Made by a program: the position numbers and the translations under genes
Notes under the pieces: model-generated
Database searches by the model: none
Seen by the model: only the letters and a program-made list of their open reading frames with translations
Told to the model about the DNA's origin: nothing
NCBI GenBank assembly: GCA_002946415.1
Contig: NJPS01000055.1
Coordinates: 186,001 to 250,000, forward strand
Length of the DNA: 64,000 nucleotides
Direction: 5' to 3'
DNA from: Rutstroemia sp. NJR-2017a BVV2
Lineage: Eukaryota; Ascomycota; Leotiomycetes; Helotiales; Rutstroemiaceae
Shown: piece by piece, positions 56,377 through 64,000 of the stretch
How positions within the stretch are numbered: the first letter of the stretch is position 1
Layout of the letters: the number at the start of each line of letters is the position of its first letter

Positions 56377-57275
56377 ATGCAACCATCACACCATAACATG
56401 GCTCCCGGCAGCGAACCAGAGTCCATCCCCGCTCTTAGCGTATCATCATATCCCCTGATGGGGCTGGGTGGTGCCGCTGAGGCTGGGTGAGTTTTTTTTT
56501 TAATCTTCACTAACACGAAGTATAAAGTATCACTTATTTCTCCGATCAGAGCGACCACACCCGCACCCGCACCGCTTTATTTTCAAATGGTTATCCTTCT
56601 ATAGGTGCACAACCTTGCACTAATTGCGGTCACTGTGATGTTCGAATGAATACGACCGATGCCTTCAATACCTCCCAGCCTACATCAGGTCTCAACAATA
56701 CTGGGTTCGTACTCCCAGTTGATGCTGCCTATCAGACCAATGATGGTTCTCTCTATGAGAACATTATCGTGGATCAGAATCCATTCATGTCATATAGAAA
56801 CTACAATACGTTGCCTTGGAACGACGTCCCCATGCCATATGGAAACTACAATATGTTGCCTCCTAACGAGATTGCCGTACCAGGCTTCGGCTATGATCAA
56901 GGATACGAAGATCAATTCATGTCCTCCCAAAACATGACCGTCGACGACAACCTTCAATATTTTGACAACACTGCAAACATTATGGCCTTTCCAGACGCGG
57001 CAAATGTCCCGGCTGGCTCTGTAGCCGCCGTTCAAGCGCCCCCTGCGGCTATCCAACCGGCACCAGGGCAGCGGGTTACCTGTACGGTCTGCCTCGGCAC
57101 CTTCAGTCGTGCATCAGACCTCACCCGTCACATGAACTCTTTTCACCCTGTTGGACCCCGAGTCCTTCATTTTTGCCCTGTTCTTGGATGTCCTAAGAGC
57201 TCTGGGAGAGGTTATAGTAGGCAGGACAAGGTTACAGAGCATTTGAGAAAAGTCCATGGGTTCAATAGGTTGTAG
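56377..57275 (+). CDS. C2H2 zinc-finger protein, first of a tandem pair, two exons
   Basis: Exons are 56377-56486 and 56552-57275, giving 277 residues. The in-phase acceptor is the second AG of ATCAGAG. An alternative start at 56398 is in the same frame, and the main frame is also open from an ATG at 56646. The long middle region is rich in Asn, Tyr, Met and Pro (a near-repeat of MSYRNYNTLPWNDVP / MPYGNYNMLPPNEI). Two fingers end the protein: CTVCLGTF...HMNSFH and CPVLGC...HLRKVH, the second with the insert SSGRGYSRQDKVTE. The downstream neighbour shares this second finger and the intron position. A DNA-binding regulator is likely; the target is unknown. The pair C-TN-C-GH-C in the exon-two start may be chance. 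Confidence 0.7.
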
Positions 57276-58051
57276 TTGATGCTGTTAGGCTTTTGTCTGA
57301 GGTTGTTACAGTGGAAGATAGTCGTGTTTAGTGGAATGTTGATGTCGAGTTCCCTTTCAATGTCTTTCCTTGGTTCAGAACTTCAGATATACAGCAAGTT
57401 TTACTTGTGTATTTATCTTGCTCTTTTTTTTCTGGTGGAAGACAGACATGGATGTTTAAACTCCCGTCCCCAATTCCTTTGTCTTTTACAAGAATTGCAC
57501 GATTGAAGATGATGACAGAGGGACTCGCTATCATGATTGTGTTTTGGTTTTCTTGTTTTAGTTTGGATATTTAAATGAATTTGTTATTTTCGCATGCTTC
57601 GTCCACGCTGTAGGTGGTTGTAATGATGATGTCCCAGCTCAACTCGCGAATATCCTCATATCTTCCTAATCCGAGAATCCCTCATTTCTCTCAAAGTGAG
57701 CAACTCAGCCTCACACTGCATACCAGTAGCGCCCAAGCTCAATGTCACGAAATTTTGCAACCAGCTGCAGAGCATCACTGCATATTCTTCTCTCACATGA
57801 CGACACGGGTTCTTCAAAAAAGGGCGCACCCCTGTCCACCTCGAAAAGCAAGAGTGCCTCGATCATATAGTCTAGCAGTCCTCCCGTCTCTCTTTTCTAT
57901 TCTTTTTGTCTCTTTTGCTCACTTTCTCACGCAATTTTGCACTACAAACTCAGAGCCTCATCAGCAAGACATCTCATTGGTCGCCCCTTTTCACCACACC
58001 TCAACTGTTGTCAACATTTCATTGGCTCAGCCAAACGCAACATCGCCCTCT
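57276..58051. other. Intergenic, 776 bases, between the tandem C2H2 paralogues
   Basis: The second gene's frame is open back to 57614, but the region reads as a leader: Ser/His-rich, with long pyrimidine runs at about 57890-57930. No separate gene is seen. Confidence 0.5.
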
Positions 58052-59059
58052 ATGTCGGATAATTGGCAACACAACTGGGATTTGCCCTCGGATCTCACCT
58101 TCGATGACGACTATTGGGCTCAGCTTCTGGCCGAGCAACCCACTCTCAGTCCCGTTTCGTATCCTGTCATTGGGTACAGAGAGGACGCTGAGGTTGGGTA
58201 GGTTTTTTTTTTTAACCTTACTAACAGCCTTGCCAAATGTAGAAACGTCAGAGGCAGGGTTAAATCAAAATCTTATGCACCACAAGATCCAATCACTGGT
58301 CGCTTCCCCTGCTCTTACACCGCATGCACGAAAGATTTCAAACGTCCCTCGGATCGATCCCGTCACATTGCATCAATCCATCAACGTGGTTCAACCACTC
58401 AAACAACAATCCGCTGCCCTATCCCCGCATGTCGTCGCAGCCATGGGAGAGGACTCTCTCGGCCTGATAAGTTAACGGAACATCTGAGGAAAGTTCATAA
58501 CATCCGCAATACCCAGTCACGAGTCAGAGGTGCTGATAGTGTTGCTGGAAATAACAATAACAATGCTGGATATGCGCAAGGACTAGGAGGGTCGAGCATA
58601 ACTGGGAATGTTGCCGCCGTCGTCCCTGTCGCTACTTTCGGTGCTTCTAGCAACGTCTACAACAACCAGGTACGAGGAGGTACCAATTCCCAGTACTCAT
58701 ATGGGATGAACACTTCTGGCATCGCCGAAGACCTCACCTCTACCAATGCTGTCGACATTGCAAGCATCTTTAGCACCGATCAGCTACAAGGAGGTGTTGA
58801 TATCGGTATCGTTGGAGATTCTGGTGCATTTGATATCGCCAACTTTAACATTGGACAAGCACAAGATATTAGCATTATCGGAATGGCTGATGCTACCAAC
58901 TTCATTAGTGATGCCGACATTAGCCAGTTGCCGCGCGAGGTTGATGCTGGCCTGGATGCAAGGCTTGCTGATATGGAATGGGCTGACGAGTTCGCCGCTG
59001 GTATGCCTGCTGATTGGCCTGCTGAGTTAATTGAAGAGTGGTCGAACGAAATGATTTAA
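58052..59059 (+). CDS. C2H2 zinc-finger protein, second of a tandem pair, two exons
   Basis: Exons are 58052-58197 and 58243-59059, giving 320 residues. The first exon ends with VSYPVIGYREDAEVG, matching VSSYPLMGLGGAAEAG of the upstream gene, and both introns open with a run of ten or more T and then an ACTAACA branch point. Exon two starts with two fingers: CSYTAC...HIASIH and CPIPAC...HLRKVH, the second with GRGLSRPDKLTE as in the upstream paralogue. The C-terminal 180 residues are Asn/Gly/Ala-rich, then acidic (LADMEWADEFAAGMPADWPAELIEEW), which looks like an activation region. The order of fingers and low-complexity region is reversed between the two genes. A transcription-factor role is likely; the target is unknown. 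Confidence 0.82.
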
Positions 59060-59507
59060 GATGGAACATGCCTTTCCAGTATTGACTTCGAGAAGGAGGA
59101 ATGTTTGGATTTGCAGTCAAAAACTTCGAGAGAGTATTTTACTGTAGTTTCGTGGAGGCAGGGGATATCGGAAGCAGTTGGGTTCAAACCTGCTGCTTAT
59201 CTCTTTACGCACACGGGTATTCATGACTCTAACGGCCGCACGGATTTCTGCATTTTCCTAGATTGAAATTAAATCATTGCTTTGTTTATCATATAAAGTT
59301 GCTCCGCCTTCTCTGCCTTTTACACCGTGTTAAACAACGATGCCGCCGTTGAGTTGACTGATAGCCCATCTTCGAGACCACCATCTGAATTATAAGTTCC
59401 CCTTATAACCCCTTCCAACATCACATTACATCCTCTCCTCCCCCAAAATCCACACCAAAACTTAAGCACCGCCCCCTCACACATTCCACCCCTCATTCCC
59501 CCTTCCC
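59060..59507. other. Convergent 3' intergenic region, 448 bases
   Basis: Between the 3' ends of the second C2H2 gene and the small secreted protein gene. Nothing recognised. Confidence 0.5.
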
Positions 59508-59971
59508 TCAACACGCCGGCACAGGACAAATCAAATCCCAATGCACGAACTCACTCGTATCATCCCTATACAACTGCGTCTTCTCCACCTTCTTATCAAA
59601 CCACAAACACTCCGTATACCTAGCGTGATACGCTATACTCTGGCACGAAGGATACGCAGACCGACATTCGTTGATGCAGCTGGCGAGTGTGGCGTTCGGG
59701 TATTGGTGCACTGTTTCGTTGTAGTTACCGGGGACAACGGTGAAGCCGGGAATGGAGCAGAGGGGGTAGCCTTTTACGTAGGCTGGGGGGGTGTTAGTAT
59801 GGTGAGTGATGGGAGAGGTGGGATGAAAGGGGGTATGGAAGCGAATGGAAAGGGGTCGTCAGAGGGAGACTTACTCTCACCTGGCGGTGGAGGAGTTTGA
59901 GGAAGTGGGGTGGTGGCCACGAGATTGGCGACGGTGATGGATGTTGCGAGGAGGAAGAGCGAGAAATACAT
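59508..59971 (-). CDS. Small secreted Cys-rich protein, Apple/PAN-like, two exons
   Basis: Exons are 59971-59881 and 59782-59508, giving 121 residues; the intron has branch CTAAC and a C-rich CAG acceptor. The N-terminus MYFSLFLLATSITVANLVA is a signal peptide, followed by a short Pro-rich spacer (PLPQTPPPP). The mature part holds seven or eight cysteines, with C-x3-C in SCINECRSAYPSC, then YTECLWF and the ending ICPVPAC. The sequence LASCINECRSAYPSCQSIAY followed by TECLWF is the usual core of fungal Apple/PAN-like modules, which bind proteins or sugars. A secreted role outside the cell is likely. It could be an effector candidate in a plant-associated fungus, but nothing here proves that. 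Confidence 0.78.
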
Positions 59972-60674
59972 GGTAATCCTGATTTTGAATTGATCGATAA
60001 CTTGCTTGAATATGAGGAAAAGAGACAGTCTTTCGAAGTCGCTTCAACTTAGGTGACCGAAATATATACCCCCCAAAGCTCCTCTCCATTTATCCCAAAT
60101 CCGCAACTAAAATCAAGCTTACCGGCACTTTGCATGATCTGACGACATGACAGGACCCCAACGTAGTACTTATCTGTTTTTCTCATGAGATTTCTCGTCT
60201 TTATTGGTTGTGTTTTTTCTGTATGTGATAGCTCTTGCAGCACCGAGCCCGATACGAGGGAGATCGGCGTACATGCATAAAATGCGGGGTAGCACAGCAC
60301 ATACCGTCTTTCGTATCTCGGAAGGGATTCATTGTGTGTGGGATCAGGTGATCTTTGGGTTGGTGGTCGAGTTAAAAATAGAATTGAGGTTGTACGAAGA
60401 GCTTTTGTGTTTTAAAAGGGAGGAGTCGCCGCGGTAGGATGGCTCTTGCAACTACTGTACTGTAAGTGGTGAGTGAAAGGTCACGACGCTGTATACGGAG
60501 TCACTGTCAATGTGTGCAAAATTTCTCACATAATACTTTCGATTAGAATTGGTTTTTTATGTTTGATTGGATTCATTATTCATCTAAAATTCTATATTCT
60601 AAAACAAAGGAAACAAAAACGTATAGGGGAATCAAAATATCCACGCCTACCCACATTGCGCCAGCGCCTACCCC
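59972..60674. other. Intergenic, 703 bases
   Basis: 5' flank of the small secreted protein and 3' flank of the next minus-strand gene. No gene is recognised. Confidence 0.5.
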
Positions 60675-61040
60675 TCAAAACCGACCTCTATTATACCCAT
60701 CCCTAGCCGCCACAAACGCCGCCATGGGCCTACTCATCCGCCTCGAAGTCTGTTCTTCCGCCTTCTCAAGATCATCTTGTAATCCGATCTTTTCCATCTC
60801 CAACCTTCTCTCCTCTCGTTTCCGCGCCATATCTGCTTTCAGGTTAGCAAGTGCATTAACACCTTCCGTCCACCATGCTTTCGTTTCCTGGGGCTTGGAC
60901 TTACCAATTACGCGTGGGTGGTTTTTGATCTTGAAGTAGGCCCAGCGTGGGACGAAGAAGACGAAGATCATGACGAAGATGATCGCAAGTATGGCGACGA
61001 TGACGGCTATGATGCTTTGGCGTAAGTTGGAGAGCGCCAT
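60675..61040 (-). CDS. Small single-pass membrane protein
   Basis: 121 residues from the ATG at 61040; the frame is open to 61184 but MALSNLRQSI is the natural start. Residues about 8-32 are a strong hydrophobic helix (SIIAVIVAILAIIFVMIFVFFV), followed by PRWAYFKIKNHPR. The remainder is a charged amphipathic helix (KADMARKREERRLEMEKIGLQDDLEKAEEQ) ending in a basic tail. There is no signal-peptide cleavage site, so the helix is probably an anchor with the charged tail in the cytosol. No known family is recognised. Confidence 0.7.
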   Translation of the reverse strand: MALSNLRQSIIAVIVAILAIIFVMIFVFFVPRWAYFKIKNHPRVIGKSKPQETKAWWTEGVNALANLKADMARKREERRLEMEKIGLQDDLEKAEEQTSRRMSRPMAAFVAARDGYNRGRF

Positions 61041-61822
61041 TTTTTGGGGTATATGTGTTTTTTGCTTGTGATTCTTGGTGACAAGGTCCAAATTCGGTAA
61101 ATGGGATGGGATGGAGGTTGTCGAACAGGTATTTATGAGGGCAAATAGGTCATTTGTTCGATTTCTTTGGTGCGTGAACAACACATGCTGTCTTTCATCT
61201 GCGCCTTTCTTCGGGACTTTTCTGATACACCAACAAAGAACCTGAAGCGTTCTTATTTTGGAGGCAGAGTGACATTGATGTATGAGGAAGAGAAGGATGC
61301 GTACGGCGAAGCATTACGTAGTAGTTCCCAAGCTTCTCAGCCTCCTTGCTCATTTATCTTACGCATCAGCTCAATCATTCAAGCCGGTATTCCGGCCGTC
61401 CTTGAAGGTTTTCCTAATACCTATAGAAAAGTCTTACATCAGGTCATATGAAGCTTCGTTGTGTACATCATAAGTCATGAGTTATCGATTTGTTCATTTT
61501 CACACATCACTTTAAAAATACTATTTGTGCTGCAAGGCAGTTACATATATGTACCTCGCCTCGTTACCCATTCGCCCCCGTTGTTCCTCGCTTCTCGGGC
61601 TTAGCGCTCCGTATGGAGTTCACCCATAATCCGGCCGGCTTACTCGGCAGGGACCTCGTACTTCACTCACCAATGTGACATGAGCAATACTCCGTACTTT
61701 TACACCTGACACGTACTATGTCAAACCTCAGCCACCGTGGATTCAGCGAGAAAACCTTATTCATCCCACGGATAGTTTGGAATCATCGACTCAGTCCGAA
61801 AATTTCCCAGGAGTAACCTTAC
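61041..61822. other. Intergenic, 782 bases
   Basis: Upstream of the single-pass protein and downstream of the next minus-strand gene. Only short frames without domains. Confidence 0.5.
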
Positions 61823-63058
61823 TTATTCTTTCAATTTAGCTAGCCGAGTCCGTAAGCTAGGTGAAATCGATCTGACTGATGACGGAGGGGTTAAAACTCC
61901 ACGTACCTCCCTTTCCCTTAAACTCATGGCTTCCTCGTCCAGCAACATTTTGATCAACGCAGTGCGAATTCTGGATTCCATTCCCCTCCGAGCAGCATCA
62001 AAATCAAAATAATATGATCCATCCCGAAGAACCCATGCTTCAGGAAATTTTAAGCCCTCTAACGAACTGCGCGGGGGAATAATTGGATACGCGGCGGGAT
62101 CTATAACCTCGTCTTTCCTTTCTGTATCTTCTTTCCTCCCTGTATCTTCTTTCCTCCCTGTATCTTCTTTCCTCTCTGTATCTTCTTTCATCTCTGTATC
62201 TTCAGCGATTTCTGTATCTTCAACGATCCCTATATCTTCATCCATTCCCGTATCTTCTTCCATTTCCGTATCATCTCTGCTTTGAACTCGGTTCCAGGTA
62301 TCTAACGAAAATTTCCAGAGAAATTTCAGCGGAAGATAGAGAACGACTCTCGCAATATCCCATGGTGTCATCTCAGGCTCCTGTTCTGCGGGTTTCGGCG
62401 GCATAGTCGACAGTCCATCCAGATCATTGACGGTCCCCACATCTTCCATAACAACATCAACTCCAACCCCATCCATCGATCCCGCCCCTAAACCCATCCG
62501 CCCATCCCCATCCCCCCCACCCCCCTCCCCCTCCGCCAACCCCCCCGGAATCCTCAACCCAACCTTCCGCCACGCCCACCCCAACAACTGAACATTAAAC
62601 CAAGCCACCGCATAAGTGAAAAAGAACTCCACCGCATAAACCAAAAACGACAACTCCCAGTTCCCCGGAACCGGCAGAAACCCATCCCGGATGCTATTTA
62701 TATAGAAACTGCGGAGGATCCAGTCCACGCTGTATTGTGGGTGGATTTTATAGCGGAAGAAAAGTGCGAGAGTGACGGAGAGGTAGGTGGATGTGGTGCG
62801 TGCGAGGGCTGGTCCGGGAGGGAGTTCGAGGATTGAGTGCAGGAGTGGTGGAGCGGTGGGGGGGAGATGGAGGAGGTATGTGGTGGGTCTTTCGAATCCT
62901 CTCGTGGGTTGGACGGCGTGGGCTTCTTTGATGGCTTCTTTTGGTGCCCTTGTTTGTGGTCTTTCGTATTGGACATTTGCCTCCTTGCTGCGAGATAAAT
63001 AACTTGCGTAATGTGCTTGTCGCCTCAGATGCTGCGCTTGCGCTCGCATTTTCGCCAT
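61823..63058 (-). CDS. Membrane protein with a coding minisatellite (Glu-Asp-Thr repeats)
   Basis: 411 residues, single exon, from the ATG at 63058. The N-terminus is basic (KMRAQAQHLRRQAHY). Hydrophobic segments lie at about 90-105 (TYLSVTLALFFRY) and 130-160 (WELSFLVYAVEFFFTYAVAWFNVQLLGWAW), then a Gly-rich low-complexity stretch and DIARVVLYLPLKFLWKF. At about 265-320 are six-residue repeats of the type EDTE-x-K, encoded by an 18-base minisatellite. The C-terminus (YPIIPPRSSLEGLKFPEAWVLRDGSYYFDFDAARRGMESRI) looks ordered and conserved. No known family is recognised; an organelle or ER membrane protein is possible. The minus-strand frame is clearly the coding one. Confidence 0.7.
   Translation of the reverse strand: MAKMRAQAQHLRRQAHYASYLSRSKEANVQYERPQTRAPKEAIKEAHAVQPTRGFERPTTYLLHLPPTAPPLLHSILELPPGPALARTTSTYLSVTLALFFRYKIHPQYSVDWILRSFYINSIRDGFLPVPGNWELSFLVYAVEFFFTYAVAWFNVQLLGWAWRKVGLRIPGGLAEGEGGGGDGDGRMGLGAGSMDGVGVDVVMEDVGTVNDLDGLSTMPPKPAEQEPEMTPWDIARVVLYLPLKFLWKFSLDTWNRVQSRDDTEMEEDTGMDEDIGIVEDTEIAEDTEMKEDTERKEDTGRKEDTGRKEDTERKDEVIDPAAYPIIPPRSSLEGLKFPEAWVLRDGSYYFDFDAARRGMESRIRTALIKMLLDEEAMSLREREVRGVLTPPSSVRSISPSLRTRLAKLKE
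62108..62275. repeat. 18-base coding minisatellite, about nine copies
   Basis: On the plus strand the unit is close to CTGTATCTTCTTTCCTCC; the first four copies are nearly identical and later ones diverge. It encodes six-residue repeats rich in Glu, Asp, Thr and Lys within the minus-strand membrane protein. The period is a multiple of three, so copy number changes would keep the frame. Confidence 0.9.
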
Positions 63059-64000
63059 CCCGGCGACCTAGAATGATATGGATTTGCGACTTAGACTTGG
63101 GATTCGTTGAGTGTCTGATTCGGGGCGCAGTGGAAAAATTATGGTCAGCCTTTGGACATTTCATAAACAAAGGACATTGCGGAAATCCTTTGTGAGATAG
63201 AGAGCGACTTGATTTCCCTCTTACATCGCGATAAAAATAGCCGATGGGTTATTCCCTTTCGATCCACCATAGTCCATTGAAGGCACAAAGAGGGGGAACC
63301 TGGTGGTATTCAGAATCCAGGCAATGAAGCTCTAATGTAAGAAGCAACTGCAGGTTGCAGCGCCTCCACCCAGACAGTCACCAGCTGCATCTGAATCACT
63401 CATTCATTCATTCAGAATTGTAAACACACTATTGGCCGGTCAATGTTTTTCTTGCGTATGCTAAGTTTCCCACAAGTGGTTACGCCAACTCACTCATCGG
63501 TCATCACTCCAATGAACTGGGAAATGGTGATGAAGGGGAAGAAAGTCGAATCAAAGATACAAGACTTCTTAAGCTAGTGTTTGTAGAAGTCGATTATACG
63601 TGAATAGAGCTACTCAACTAGAATGTTTGCTCTCCACTTAAAGGGGTACAATATCATTCGCAACATTGCAATGGCATTCGCGGGGTGAGAAAGCGCAAGT
63701 GGAAGCCCGTCCACGCATCTGGGGGGAAGTTATGGAATAGAAGAGGGAGTAACTAAAAGCTTCTTATCGCATCAGCAAGGTGCAGCAGATCAACAATAAG
63801 GATGCTTAGAAGGAAGTGCGAGTCCTAAGCACTATGAATCACATCATTAAGAGCTGTAGCATGACCGGACTAGTGCCGAGTATTTGGTGGCAACGCATTT
63901 TGATTGAATCGTTAAACCACTTTTCATGTACCACGATCGTATGGAAAGACTGAATATTCGTATAATTAACAGTACTAAGAATGATCTTGTGTAGTGATAT
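63059..64000. other. Intergenic, 942 bases to the window end
   Basis: 5' flank of the minisatellite gene. No further gene or RNA is recognised up to the window end. Confidence 0.5.

Noticed and set aside
1..64000. tRNA genes, CRISPR arrays, rRNA, intact transposons, viral genes
   Set aside because: No cloverleaf with A and B boxes, no regularly spaced repeats, and no transposase, integrase or polymerase frames were seen by eye; a tRNAscan and repeat search would settle this.

Overview
This window is nuclear DNA of a filamentous ascomycete. Genes are interrupted by short introns of about 45-130 bases with GTATGT/GTAAGT-like donors, CTAAC/CTGAC branch points and CAG/TAG acceptors. Many families are typically fungal: ankyrin arrays, DUF6604, Dal5/TNA1-type permeases, HSPA12-like Hsp70s, PTH11-type receptors and NRPS-like adenylation enzymes. 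The mix of families suggests a plant-associated Leotiomycete or a relative, but that placement is inference. I found no tRNA, rRNA, CRISPR array or intact transposon.

Layout. 0-9.6 kb: the 3' part of an ankyrin protein, a methyltransferase, a YwbE-domain RNA-binding-like protein, a nine-exon MFS permease and three small membrane proteins. 10.9-19.3 kb: a Lys/Arg/Glu-rich protein, a five-finger C2H2 protein, a CorA-type magnesium transporter and a small Ser-rich protein, followed by a 5.6 kb stretch without a convincing gene. 24.8-46.2 kb: an accessory region. It holds a GH31 alpha-xylosidase divergent from a sugar transporter, a secreted GH141-like beta-helix enzyme, a stand-alone adenylation enzyme, a PTH11-type relic, a SANT-like/zinc-knuckle protein divergent from an Hsp70-like ATPase, and a decayed GH78 alpha-L-rhamnosidase. 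47.3-55.8 kb: a DUF6604 protein, an aprataxin homologue (HNT3) and a DHX57/YLR419W-type DEAH helicase. 56.4-63.1 kb: two tandem C2H2 paralogues, a small secreted Cys-rich protein and two membrane proteins, one with a coding minisatellite.

How the genes may work together. The alpha-xylosidase has no signal peptide, shares a 554-base promoter with a sugar importer, and the next gene on that side is a large secreted beta-helix glycosidase candidate. This looks like a small module for plant cell-wall oligosaccharides: secreted cleavage, import, then intracellular removal of alpha-xylose. The nearby rhamnosidase would suit the same diet but carries a frameshift and an in-frame stop. The Hsp70-like ATPase and its head-to-head DNA-binding-like neighbour form a second candidate unit. 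Exon joins were worked out by eye from reading frame and splice signals.
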